DNA of 16,160 nt from Caldifarciminota bacterium (GCA_015494735.1 WGAQ01000046.1:1-16160), one strand, 5' to 3'. Positions 6,960-14,963 are shown, counted from the stretch's first letter. Notes: generated by a model not told the origin, from the letters alone. Translations and numbers: made by a program.

Positions 6960-8423
6960 ATGATTCCTCCGGATATCCATATAACGAAACTCCTCTGCAA
7001 CTCCCGATACCCGTCCAAGAAGGAGTGGGAAGTTTACTTCACAAAACAGATGAATCCCCTCATGGATGTGGAAGAAATCGCATCGGCCCTGAATCTGAGC
7101 GAGAAGAAGGTGAGGCATGCCCTCAGCAGATTCAAGATATACAGCGGCAAATTCCTTTACATTCCGAGCGAAAGGTTCCGGAAGGCTGTGGAAATCCTGG
7201 AAAAGAACTACGCCATTCCAGAGGTGGACAATGCATTCCTCGAGGGGATAAACTTCTGTCCCCGATGGATTCACCCCGACGACATATTCTTCCTGCTCGA
7301 TATACCGGATGAATGGCTGACCCCGGAGACCAGGCTTTACCTGCTCACAAGTATTCTTATGGACGATGATAGGATGCATGAGATGGGATACGAGAATCTG
7401 ATGTTCGAGATTATATCACTGAGAAAGCAATTGCACCTTCAGGGGCTTCGATTCTCCTACATGATGTCCCTCGTCCCCTTCCTCATAATAGCCGCACAGA
7501 CCATGACTTCCTATCCCCTCGATGAAGTCCTCGACTTGAAGAAGTACGTCAGGCACTTCCCACCCCTTTACCGGGACATGTACGAACTGGCAATAACACT
7601 GGTGAACAAACTTCGCAAAAAGAACTTTATGGTAGAACTCATAGAGGAATTGGAGAGAGCAGGAACTTTAGATTCGGACGTAGAGCTCATCAAACTCTTC
7701 CAGACCGGGAAGTTCGAAGAGGCCTCCAGACTGGAAATCGACTTCGACCAGATATCTGAGCCCTTCAGAACGCTTCTCCGGGTCATACAATACATATCCC
7801 TCGTATATTCATCCCCCGTACAGCCCCCTCCCCCACCCTTCGAAGAGTCGGAGGATAACTTCTTAACGGAGGTTTACAGGCTCTCTGCGAAAGCACTCTA
7901 TGCAAGGCTCATCGGAGAGGATTACAGGAGGGTGGTAATGGAGGACGACCCCACCATAGGGCAGGCCCTCGAGAAATTCTACTTCGAGCCCGATATAACA
8001 TATTTCCGGCACCATTACAACTGGTATTTGAGCGAACTCATCATAAAGATTCACAGGGGAGAGGTGGATAAGGCCTGGGAGATTGCAAAAGAAAACTACC
8101 TTCTCGGGGACTTCTACACCACCTACATACTCATGGGAAAGCCCATATACCTGCTCCCCTACAGGTACAGACTGCGCATACCCTGGATTCCCGCCCGCGT
8201 GCGAATCGAGGGAGAAAAACTCAAAATCTTCTACATGGATGGTGAAATGGAATTCAGGGGAAGGGTGGTCGAATTGATGAGAGAGATAATCGAGGGAAAC
8301 GGACTCCTGCGCAAATCGGACTTCAGATATCTGAAGAAGAGGCTCTGGTTCCTCAAATTCAGGGTCAGGGATGGAAAATACGCCCACATGGTGGAGGTGG
8401 AGCTGGACGAAGAGATCGATTAA
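6960..8423 (+). CDS. HTH / helical / winged-helix-like protein, paralogue 1
   Basis: Member of the same putative regulator family as the genes at 662 and 8574; target unknown. Residues about 36-60 form an N-terminal helix-turn-helix (VEEIASALNLSEKKVRHALS). A short GINFCPRW motif at about 96-103 is shared with the next gene (ALNFCPAW). The long helical middle carries a proline-rich break (SSPVQPPPPP, matching TSPVPPPYPE in the neighbour), then FYFEPDI and GEVDKAWEIA, also shared. The last about 80 residues (strand, RVVELMREII helix, FRYLKKRLWFLKFR) resemble a reduced winged-helix domain like the one ending the 581-aa protein. There is no signal peptide or membrane helix, so it is cytoplasmic. 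The start agrees with the neighbour's N-terminus when aligned (K-L/L-C at 10-13 in both). Confidence 0.87.
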   Translation: MIPPDIHITKLLCNSRYPSKKEWEVYFTKQMNPLMDVEEIASALNLSEKKVRHALSRFKIYSGKFLYIPSERFRKAVEILEKNYAIPEVDNAFLEGINFCPRWIHPDDIFFLLDIPDEWLTPETRLYLLTSILMDDDRMHEMGYENLMFEIISLRKQLHLQGLRFSYMMSLVPFLIIAAQTMTSYPLDEVLDLKKYVRHFPPLYRDMYELAITLVNKLRKKNFMVELIEELERAGTLDSDVELIKLFQTGKFEEASRLEIDFDQISEPFRTLLRVIQYISLVYSSPVQPPPPPFEESEDNFLTEVYRLSAKALYARLIGEDYRRVVMEDDPTIGQALEKFYFEPDITYFRHHYNWYLSELIIKIHRGEVDKAWEIAKENYLLGDFYTTYILMGKPIYLLPYRYRLRIPWIPARVRIEGEKLKIFYMDGEMEFRGRVVELMREIIEGNGLLRKSDFRYLKKRLWFLKFRVRDGKYAHMVEVELDEEID

Positions 8424-8558
8424 TCTGTCGATTTCCACGATTGAACATTTCCTACTTAATTTATAGGTAAATTTGCACTCCAATTTATGAAATCAAGCTC
8501 CATCAACGCATACAGGTAGGGGGTATTCAAAAACCTGCATCTGGACAGGTATTCTGGA

Positions 8559-8564
8559 TAAACT
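8559..8564 (+). promoter_or_regulatory. -10 box TAAACT of a leaderless transcript
   Basis: TAAACT ends 9 nt before ATG 8574. This is the longest spacing of the set, so a 1-3 nt leader is possible. There is no Shine-Dalgarno. The 150-bp gap from the preceding paralogue has no other evident element. Confidence 0.4.
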
Positions 8565-8573
8565 TTGACTGTC

Positions 8574-10043
8574 ATGGGATTCACGAAGACATTGATAGAT
8601 AAATTGATTTGTCCCCACAGGATTCCTTCGGAGGATGAATGGCTCATATACTATTACAAGCAGGCAAGACCCACCGCGACGGTGGAGGAGATTTTTCAGA
8701 CGCTCGGATACAGCAGAAGGAAGATTAGAAACACCCTCATGTCCCTCAAGAGTCATCCCTCCCGTCCCCTCCGCTTCGGATACGATGTGATAGAAAAGAT
8801 AGAGGAATATATGGAACAGGAGGACGATCCGGGCGAATCCATCATCCACTTCGTCAATGCCCTCAACTTCTGTCCCGCATGGCCGGACTGGGAAGATGAG
8901 AAAATGGCCGAGCTCCTGATGCAGATAGACGACGAATTGCTATCCTTCGAGATGCAGGTTTACAAACACACCCTGCGCGTCATATACGACCAGGACGAAT
9001 CCATGATGAACATATTACAGAATCTCGACGAATTGAGGGAGCTCTTCCGGGAAAGGGGCCTCTACCTCCTGTACTGGACGGTCTCCGTTCCGGTAGCCTA
9101 TCTTTCCGCCATCCTGGGTATGCGTTTCTCCCGGGAGGAGTACAGAATCCTCAGGAAGATAGTACCCCACATTCCCTACTTCTACAGATGGTTCTTCGAC
9201 AGGGTAAAGCCCTTCGTGGACATGGTCAGGGGGGAACTGGTACAGGTCTCCTTCGACAAATTCATAAGAGAAATCGACGACGGCGTGCTGAAAGAATTCC
9301 TGGAGAACATGACAGAAGGGCATTACGAAAAGGCGCTGGAACTGGTACCTCTCATGAAAGACATACCCTACGGAATGGGGGAAATTCTGGATATCGTGAT
9401 TACCAACATACGCATACTCACCTCCCCTGTCCCTCCCCCGTATCCGGAGGCCAATCCCGAAGGAGTATCCACATTAGTATGGTTCAACAGACTGCTGTCC
9501 AGACTCCTCCTTGCCCGCCTGAAGGAGGTGGACCCGATGGAAGTGCTGGAGGGGATTCCGGAAGAAGTGATGAGCACCATAAGGAGACTCTATCTGGAAC
9601 CGGACATCCACTTTCTGAAGGACACCGAAATCTACAGCAGCCAGATAATACGCATGCTGGTTGAGGGAAAGGTCGATGAGGCATGGAAAATCGCCCGCAG
9701 GAATGGTCTGGTTTACGACTTCCACATGAACTATATCCTGCTCGGGCTCCCCGTGGTGGACCTGCTCAGGAAATACAGATTGCGCATCGGATGGTATCCC
9801 ATATCCATCGAATTCAGGGATAACGTGGCTTTCATTCACTATGGCAATCACGCATTCCACCTTCCTCCCACGGTATCGCACCTCCTGCGGGATGTGGTGC
9901 GGGGAAAGGGGTACTTCAGCGACAGGGCATACAGGAAATTCCGCAAGTACCTCTGGTTTTTGAAAATCAGGAGGAGCAGGAAGAACGGAATGAACCTCGT
10001 TATGCTCGATGAGGATATCCCGATAGTCGAAGAGAGGATTTGA
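8574..10043 (+). CDS. HTH / helical / winged-helix-like protein, paralogue 2
   Basis: Tandem paralogue of the 487-aa protein upstream, 489 aa. It has an N-terminal helix-turn-helix (VEEIFQTLGYSRRKIRNTLM), the ALNFCPAW motif, a helical middle, TSPVPPPYPE, LYLEPDI, GKVDEAWKIA, KYRLRIGWYP and a C-terminal YRKFRKYLWFLKIRR that closes a winged-helix-like part. Identity to the neighbour is patchy, so the duplication is old. A frame opening at a TTG (8565) is 3 codons longer, but ATG 8574 is better: it aligns exactly with the paralogue's first residue and fits the -10 box. It is followed after 21 nt by a secreted small protein with a strong ribosome site, so the two are probably co-transcribed. Likely a cytoplasmic regulator; function not shown. 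Confidence 0.87.
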   Translation: MGFTKTLIDKLICPHRIPSEDEWLIYYYKQARPTATVEEIFQTLGYSRRKIRNTLMSLKSHPSRPLRFGYDVIEKIEEYMEQEDDPGESIIHFVNALNFCPAWPDWEDEKMAELLMQIDDELLSFEMQVYKHTLRVIYDQDESMMNILQNLDELRELFRERGLYLLYWTVSVPVAYLSAILGMRFSREEYRILRKIVPHIPYFYRWFFDRVKPFVDMVRGELVQVSFDKFIREIDDGVLKEFLENMTEGHYEKALELVPLMKDIPYGMGEILDIVITNIRILTSPVPPPYPEANPEGVSTLVWFNRLLSRLLLARLKEVDPMEVLEGIPEEVMSTIRRLYLEPDIHFLKDTEIYSSQIIRMLVEGKVDEAWKIARRNGLVYDFHMNYILLGLPVVDLLRKYRLRIGWYPISIEFRDNVAFIHYGNHAFHLPPTVSHLLRDVVRGKGYFSDRAYRKFRKYLWFLKIRRSRKNGMNLVMLDEDIPIVEERI

Positions 10044-10064
10044 GCGATTAAAAGGAGGAGTATC

Positions 10065-10448
10065 GTGAGGAAAATACTGTACGCCGCGATGTTTACTCTG
10101 GCATCCGTTCGGCCGATAATGGCCTATCCGGAAGTGCAGGTGGGGACCGCTCTGGACGGCTCCACCATAGTGCGACTGGTTGATACGAGAGTGGAATCGC
10201 AGCAGTGCGTCAGACTGTTGAAGCTGTCTCATATGTACAGGGTTGTGAGCGTGAGCGGATATTACACTTGTCCCGCCCTTCCCGGTACACGGGGCGCAGT
10301 AGTATATGCTGGCCACTATCAGTTCGCCGGATACTGTAATCGGGAATTCCATATCCCCGTCGATGACTGGAGCGACGACCTGGTGGTCTGTGCCACCATA
10401 CACGTTCCATACATACACGTCCAGTTTCTGGAATTCAAACTGAGATAG
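10065..10448 (+). CDS. Small secreted four-cysteine protein
   Basis: I do not recognise the family. The 127-aa product begins with a classic signal peptide (MRKIL, a hydrophobic core, cleavage likely after PIMA at 20). The mature part is beta-rich and carries four cysteines (residues 48, 69, 91 and 109), enough for two disulfide bonds, plus many Tyr and Val. It should therefore be exported to the periplasm or beyond. The start is GTG with an AAAGGAGG ribosome site (10051-10058) 6 nt upstream, in contrast to the leaderless first genes. It sits 21 nt behind a putative regulator, converges on the thioredoxin/beta-barrel operon, and could be a substrate of those redox proteins, which is a guess. 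Confidence 0.75.
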   Translation: MRKILYAAMFTLASVRPIMAYPEVQVGTALDGSTIVRLVDTRVESQQCVRLLKLSHMYRVVSVSGYYTCPALPGTRGAVVYAGHYQFAGYCNREFHIPVDDWSDDLVVCATIHVPYIHVQFLEFKLR

Positions 10449-10478
10449 GTCCGGAGGGGGATTCCCCCTCCACTACCT
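10447..10478. terminator. Hairpin between convergent genes, probably bidirectional
   Basis: GGAGGGGG (10453-10460), a 3-nt loop, and CCCCCTCC (10464-10471) form a perfect 8-bp GC-rich stem; AGGT and ACCT can extend it past a small internal loop. It fills the whole 24-bp gap between the two convergent stop codons. There is no U-tract on either strand, so classic intrinsic termination is uncertain. Confidence 0.55.
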
Positions 10479-11723
10479 GAAGAAGATATATCCCGCCGAA
10501 AGTTTCAATCCCCTGAACGCCGGCTCGTACCTGCATATTCCCGAGGAGCAAACGATATCCCCGGAAAAGGCACCATACCCAACCTCCACAAAGAAATTCC
10601 TCATGTCATCGTACCGGAGGGATAGGAGATAGTCCAGATTCGTGGAAGAAGCGTAATATCTGGAAGAGGCACTCAACGTCCACCCATTCACTATAAATGC
10701 AATCGAAGCATACGGCTGGGATTCCCCATCCCTTTCCCTGTACTCCATATCGAAGATAATGCCCCACGACGGAGAATACTTGATTTCGAGAGATGAGACG
10801 GTCTCGTTTAGATTGTGGAGCCAGTCCAGGCCGTGGATGGACAGCTTATAGGAGAATACGCCGGTCGAATAGTATGTGAAACCGTAATACGTGAGTATAT
10901 TGAGCATGCCCCCTCCCCAGTCCTGGGCAAGACTGAAGCGAAACCGGTTGCCCTCGATGGATACCGAATAACCCATCTCATCCCTGCCCTCGCTGGACAG
11001 AATCCCGTAATCGTTGGCCGGAGCGGGCAGATTGAAATACTGGAACAGTCTTCGATAGTCCTTGAACTCCAGGGACAGGGAGAAAGTCGAAAGGTAAAGG
11101 GAAAAGGAGCCATACAGCCCATATCCCCAGTTTTCCGAAAAAACGCGAACATCGTAACCCCTCCGCAGCGCCCCTTCCACATAGAGGGAAAAGGCCCCGG
11201 ACCCCGCCTGAAGATAGGCGGAAGTGGAAAAACCTCCCCTCATAGCAGTATCGGAGTAGTACAACAGATTCACCCCCGCCGCCTTCCCCGACATGTACAT
11301 CCCGGCCAGATACTGCCCCACACTATCACCCGAATAGTAGATGAATCGCCGCTTGTATCCTCCGTACAGGTGGACACTCCCGTATGCGAAATCCACCCCC
11401 CTGAGATAACTCTCCAGAAGTGCCTCTTCGTCGGTCGAAAGGAAGAGGGAAAGACCCCTTCCGAAAACCACATCGTTATCCCCGATGGAAACATGCCACC
11501 TGTCCGAATCGTACCCGAACAGGCCCCTGAATATATTGAACCTGTACTCCTGACCCAGGGTGCTCATGGTATCGCCGGGCCTGTAGTCCCTCAGGTGAAG
11601 AAGGGTCCGCACATTTCCGGAGGCATACTGGACCCGAAGGTTGACCAGATTCCTGACGTAGGCATCCGAAATCCAGAGGGCCTCATCCACGCCCACGGAA
11701 AGGAATGCCAGCAGGTAAATCAT
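10473..11723 (-). CDS. Outer-membrane beta-barrel protein, DUF6029-like
   Basis: Predicted outer-membrane barrel of 416 aa: almost the whole length alternates polar and aromatic/aliphatic residues in 8-12 residue strands separated by short Gly/Asp/Ser turns, rich in Tyr and Phe, and it ends in LKLSAGYIFFR. An early block, SIGDNDVVFGRGLSLFLSTD (about 79-98), resembles the G-N-x-x-x-x-F-G-x-G-L signature I know from DUF6029 proteins of Bacteroidetes-like bacteria. The start is fixed: a stop codon directly precedes it in frame, it overlaps the tlpA-like stop by 4 nt, and GGAGG lies 10 nt upstream (11734-11738). That leaves a very short, uncharged hydrophobic N-terminus (MIYLLAFLSVGVDEA). It is last in a four-gene operon of thioredoxin-fold proteins. 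Transport or surface anchoring are both possible. Confidence 0.82.
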   Translation of the reverse strand: MIYLLAFLSVGVDEALWISDAYVRNLVNLRVQYASGNVRTLLHLRDYRPGDTMSTLGQEYRFNIFRGLFGYDSDRWHVSIGDNDVVFGRGLSLFLSTDEEALLESYLRGVDFAYGSVHLYGGYKRRFIYYSGDSVGQYLAGMYMSGKAAGVNLLYYSDTAMRGGFSTSAYLQAGSGAFSLYVEGALRRGYDVRVFSENWGYGLYGSFSLYLSTFSLSLEFKDYRRLFQYFNLPAPANDYGILSSEGRDEMGYSVSIEGNRFRFSLAQDWGGGMLNILTYYGFTYYSTGVFSYKLSIHGLDWLHNLNETVSSLEIKYSPSWGIIFDMEYRERDGESQPYASIAFIVNGWTLSASSRYYASSTNLDYLLSLRYDDMRNFFVEVGYGAFSGDIVCSSGICRYEPAFRGLKLSAGYIFFR

Positions 11724-12133
11724 TTATCCAGAGCCTCCTCTATCAGTTCGAGCAATCGCGGATTGAAACCCACAATCTTCTTTCTCACCTCTCCATCCCT
11801 TCCTATGACCACCACGGTGGGAAGGGCTATGACGCCGTACCGGAAGGAAATCTTCTTCCCCTCATCCAGTATTATGGGGAAGTTCCATCCGTGAGCTCTG
11901 GCCATCCTCTTTACCTTAGAAAGACCCCTCCTCGTATCCTGACTTATGGCGATAATCTGCACATCCTCCCTGCCGAAAAAGTGCTTCTTCAGTTTATCCA
12001 GTTCCTCATCGCAGTGTTTGCACCACGTGGCCCAGAAATCCAGTATCACGGCCTTCTTCTGAAGAACAGAATCCAGAACCACCGTATTTCCATGGATATC
12101 CTTTGCAACGAATGCCATCATAAGGAGCATCAT
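11720..12133 (-). CDS. TlpA/ResA-like thioredoxin
   Basis: Thiol-disulfide oxidoreductase, probably outside the cytoplasmic membrane. The thioredoxin fold is complete: strand AVILDFWATWCKHC with active-site Cys38 and Cys41, QIIAISQDT, and the cis-proline region GVIALPTVVVIGRDG with Pro105. The 137 aa are short because the fold begins almost at once. Only MMLLMMAFVA precedes the first strand, so any export signal is about ten residues with no positive charge. The start is supported by GGAGGT 9 nt upstream (12143-12148), a 4-nt overlap with the previous gene and an in-frame stop above it. Redox role is confident; whether it reduces or oxidises partners, and where, is not. Confidence 0.9.
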   Translation of the reverse strand: MMLLMMAFVAKDIHGNTVVLDSVLQKKAVILDFWATWCKHCDEELDKLKKHFFGREDVQIIAISQDTRRGLSKVKRMARAHGWNFPIILDEGKKISFRYGVIALPTVVVIGRDGEVRKKIVGFNPRLLELIEEALDK

Positions 12134-13209
12134 CTCACTTTCACCTCCGCTCTCATGGCTTCACGCAGGACCGGCCTGTCGCTGACTTCCAGAATGACTT
12201 CGATGGAAACCGTGTCCACCGTGGTCGGAATTATGGTGAAGTAGAATCCACTGCCCTCCTTCACTTCCCCCGGCTGGAGGGTGTCGGAAGCGGTGGTCCC
12301 TCTCACACACGCATTTCCTATGCAGACTATGCTCGTCCAGTCCCTCGGAACGTTAAGCAGGCGCAGGGTGTACAGGGCTGCCCTTGACATGCGATTCTCC
12401 ACATGCATCTCGAATCTCGCCTCTCCATTGACCTCGACAGTGGTATCGGCCTCTCCGGTCCCGGTGCTCAGGAAGTTTATCACGAATGCCCTTTCCAGGG
12501 GCTTCCCGCCCACAGAAACCACTCTGCCATCCGCGTCGTGCACGTGGAATACAACGAAGAGACTGTCCGAATTCCAGGTGGAATCCACATCCATCGAAAT
12601 ATGCATACTGTCTGGAAAATGTGCCCTCATGGCGAAGTGGGAATACGGCTTTACGCTCCCATCGGGAAGGGGAACGTGCCTCTCCGTAATCGTCATGAAG
12701 GACCTGTGCTCCGGGGATAAGGGAGAACCTGTTTCCACCCTTATATCCAGCCCCAGTGAAGTGTGATAGGCCTCCATGGATGGAGAATATGGGTCATCCG
12801 ATATGGCCAGTTCCTTCATCTTGTTGAACCATCGCTCCACGTAATCCCCCCTCTGGGCATCATCGAAACCCACCTCCACGTAATCTCCCCCTATGACCAG
12901 TATGGGAACCCCCGCTTCCGGATTGAGACCATAGTACCGGACCACGGAGTCAGACCGGTCTATGTACAGGGGGTCACCGGGGTACGGAACATCCACATGC
13001 ACTTTCACGAGGAATACCCTGTCCGGATAGAGGGACTGGAAGGAATCCAGAACCTCGCTGGCTCCCTTACATGGATAGCACTTATAGTTGGTAATCTGCT
13101 CCAGAAGGACGGGCCCCGGCAGACCCTCCTCCACCGGAGCGGATGTCCTGCTGCACGAAATGGCCAGAATTCCTGCCAGTATCACCGTATAAACACCTTT
13201 CCTGTCCAT
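12130..13209 (-). CDS. Omp28-like lipoprotein with thioredoxin fold
   Basis: Probable lipoprotein: MDRKG, a hydrophobic stretch and LAISC with the lipid-bearing Cys at 19. After a short linker comes PVLLEQITNYKCYPC, the Omp28 form of the thioredoxin active site (Cys44 and Cys47), with LVKVHVDVPYPGDP and a cis-Pro-like GVPILVIGGDYVEVG following. The second half (about 180-359) is beta-rich with no motif I recognise, ending in VILEVSDRPVLREAMRAEVK, perhaps an Ig-like domain. GGAGG (13217-13221) stands 7 nt before the ATG. The gene overlaps the upstream one by 28 nt and the downstream one by 4 nt. Likely a membrane-anchored thiol-active protein facing the periplasm or surface. Confidence 0.87.
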   Translation of the reverse strand: MDRKGVYTVILAGILAISCSRTSAPVEEGLPGPVLLEQITNYKCYPCKGASEVLDSFQSLYPDRVFLVKVHVDVPYPGDPLYIDRSDSVVRYYGLNPEAGVPILVIGGDYVEVGFDDAQRGDYVERWFNKMKELAISDDPYSPSMEAYHTSLGLDIRVETGSPLSPEHRSFMTITERHVPLPDGSVKPYSHFAMRAHFPDSMHISMDVDSTWNSDSLFVVFHVHDADGRVVSVGGKPLERAFVINFLSTGTGEADTTVEVNGEARFEMHVENRMSRAALYTLRLLNVPRDWTSIVCIGNACVRGTTASDTLQPGEVKEGSGFYFTIIPTTVDTVSIEVILEVSDRPVLREAMRAEVKVR

Positions 13210-14951
13210 ATCCTTCCCTCCGCAGAGATTCTGTAGATGTATATGCCCCGAAGGTTGCCCCCGAAGGGTACGTTATCCCCTGCACGGAATTCCCTTCTCA
13301 GGGAAAGGATACGCCTTCCCGAAGGGGAGTAAATTTCCACATGTACGGGTCCCTCGAAATCCCTGTTGAACATAATTCCCGTCGAGGATACGAGAAATGA
13401 TTTCCCGTCCGGTCCCTCCACATTCCCCAGAACTTCATTCTCGAAGGGATACACCCCCGTGGCCCACACCTGCCGGGTGGCGTCGTCCTGAATCCAGATA
13501 ACAGCCACCAGTTTCGTGTAATCCACTGAAGTGGGATTGAAGGTGAAATCGAAGGAGAAGGGAATGTCTCCACCAGTGGAAGAAACGTAAACATCCTCCA
13601 GCATGTGGCGGAAAGTCATGGGGTGAAAACTGGTTCCATTAGGGGCACTGTAATAAATGCTGTCTTCCACTATGGCCACCCTGAGGGTGTAGGTATCGCC
13701 CGGCATCTCTCCCACCTGATAGGCATGGAAGGAGATTTTCCCCTCACCATCAGACGTCACGAATGTGCTTTCGGGGGAACTGCTCACGATGAATCGAGTG
13801 GGCTGTCTCCTCTCCATCTCCTGCATGAGAAGGTCAGGCCATATTTCGTAGTTGTACTCCCCATCCACGGCACCATCCAGTATAAGGCGGGGGACATAGT
13901 TCACATCATAGTAATATCTCCTCCCGTTGTTCTGGGTCGTGTTGTACAGGTAGAAGGGATCGGAAGATGATGGCCACGACATGTGGTACACCACCATGGC
14001 GTAATCGTAGCCGTAAACGTGATACAGGCTGTCCTGCACCAGGTCCGCAGGGTGGCAGGGACTGCATCCCACATTCGTGAACCTCTCCCACAGGGGCCTG
14101 AAGACCTCAGAATAGGCATAAACGTATCCACTAACTGTATCGTTGGCCGGATTCTGCTCTCCCGGCAGATGGGTAATCAGGACATAGGTGTAAAGGAATC
14201 CATCCACACCGTTGAACTGAGGAAATGTCAGAACCCCCGTGTCTCCCGTAGATGCCATCGTGCCCGAATAGATTGCCACCTCATCGTAAACTGTATCCGC
14301 TCCATGAATCAGCAGGAGTTGCACCGGAACGTTGCTCAAAGGAAGATTACCATTGTTCTTTATAACAGCCACGGGGGAAAATGTTCCTCCACCGGGGAAG
14401 ATATTAACTATCCCCACGGGAGCAGCATCGCTGTCGGCAGGAGCGAATATCTCAAGGTCATCTATGTACCAGTCATCCGCATCCTGTCCCTCGTATTTAA
14501 TGGCAATGTAAACAGTCGGCTGTCCTGCATAGGCAGAGAGGTCCACCACGACAGGCTCCCCATCGAATCCAGCCACATTGTGATTGGAGGGGGTCATGTC
14601 CAGAACCGTCGTGAATGTGGTGGTATCGGTCTGGGAAGTGGTGGAAACCAGTATCTTGTGATGTTCCCCGTATCCGTCCCAGAACTCTCCATCCTCGTAA
14701 AATCTGAGCAGAATCACACTATCCGAAGAGAAATCCAGTGCGGGGGTGATGAGCCACTCGCTCTTCACGTTGGTCGAGGGCTGATACAGAACGGCAGCAG
14801 AATAACTACCACTCCTGGACATATTGTTGCTCCTGAACCACCCATCACCGGTGGATGAGCCACCGTCCACCACATGCCACCCTGCAGGAGGAAATGTCCC
14901 CTCGAAATCCTCGTACAGGATGGTACCTGCCATTATTACAAAGTGTATCAT
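13182..14951 (-). CDS. Large secreted protein: jelly-roll, Omp28-like CxxC domain, C-terminal sorting-type domain
   Basis: Multidomain exported protein of 589 aa, first in its operon. Residues 11-170 form a MAM/jelly-roll module (ILYEDFEGTFPPAGW, closing with DWYIDDLEIF), common in surface proteins. Residues 175-285 look like an Ig-type spacer (PVAVIKNNGNLPLSNVPVQL). Residues 286-440 are Omp28/thioredoxin-like: FTNVGCSPCHPADL with Cys296 and Cys299, and a cis-Pro-like YVPRLILDG at 352-360. About 520-589 resemble the FlgD-Ig/type A sorting domain (VHVEIYSPSGRRI, then LRGIYIYRI and a final KVFIR). The start is ATG with TAAACT 6 nt upstream, and an in-frame TAA just before it excludes extension, so the signal region is only MIHFVIMAG. 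Surface or secreted location is inferred from the C-terminal domain; the substrate is unknown. Confidence 0.87.
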   Translation of the reverse strand: MIHFVIMAGTILYEDFEGTFPPAGWHVVDGGSSTGDGWFRSNNMSRSGSYSAAVLYQPSTNVKSEWLITPALDFSSDSVILLRFYEDGEFWDGYGEHHKILVSTTSQTDTTTFTTVLDMTPSNHNVAGFDGEPVVVDLSAYAGQPTVYIAIKYEGQDADDWYIDDLEIFAPADSDAAPVGIVNIFPGGGTFSPVAVIKNNGNLPLSNVPVQLLLIHGADTVYDEVAIYSGTMASTGDTGVLTFPQFNGVDGFLYTYVLITHLPGEQNPANDTVSGYVYAYSEVFRPLWERFTNVGCSPCHPADLVQDSLYHVYGYDYAMVVYHMSWPSSSDPFYLYNTTQNNGRRYYYDVNYVPRLILDGAVDGEYNYEIWPDLLMQEMERRQPTRFIVSSSPESTFVTSDGEGKISFHAYQVGEMPGDTYTLRVAIVEDSIYYSAPNGTSFHPMTFRHMLEDVYVSSTGGDIPFSFDFTFNPTSVDYTKLVAVIWIQDDATRQVWATGVYPFENEVLGNVEGPDGKSFLVSSTGIMFNRDFEGPVHVEIYSPSGRRILSLRREFRAGDNVPFGGNLRGIYIYRISAEGRIWTGKVFIR

Positions 14952-14957
14952 CCCTTA

Positions 14958-14963
14958 AGTTTA
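14958..14963 (-). promoter_or_regulatory. -10 box TAAACT for the four-gene envelope operon
   Basis: On the minus strand TAAACT ends 6 nt before ATG 14951 (spacer TAAGGG) with no Shine-Dalgarno. This is the only promoter seen for the four overlapping genes down to 10473. Confidence 0.55.

Noticed and set aside
638..6960. Archaeal origin, suggested by TATA-like boxes close to starts and AGG/ATA codon use
   Set aside because: The outer-membrane barrel, lipoprotein, Omp28-like and sorting-type domains and GGAGG-led operon genes are bacterial, and the box spacing fits a bacterial -10.
6872..7018. 49-codon N-terminal extension of FtcD
   Set aside because: It would cross the divergent promoter region and the start of the gene at 6960, and no family member has it.
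9474..10418. 314-codon open frame on the minus strand
   Set aside because: Shadow of the 489-aa paralogue and the secreted protein; both real frames have start signals and, for the first, a paralogue.
10815..11894. 359-codon open frame on the plus strand
   Set aside because: Antisense to the beta-barrel and tlpA-like genes, which are in a tight operon with ribosome sites.
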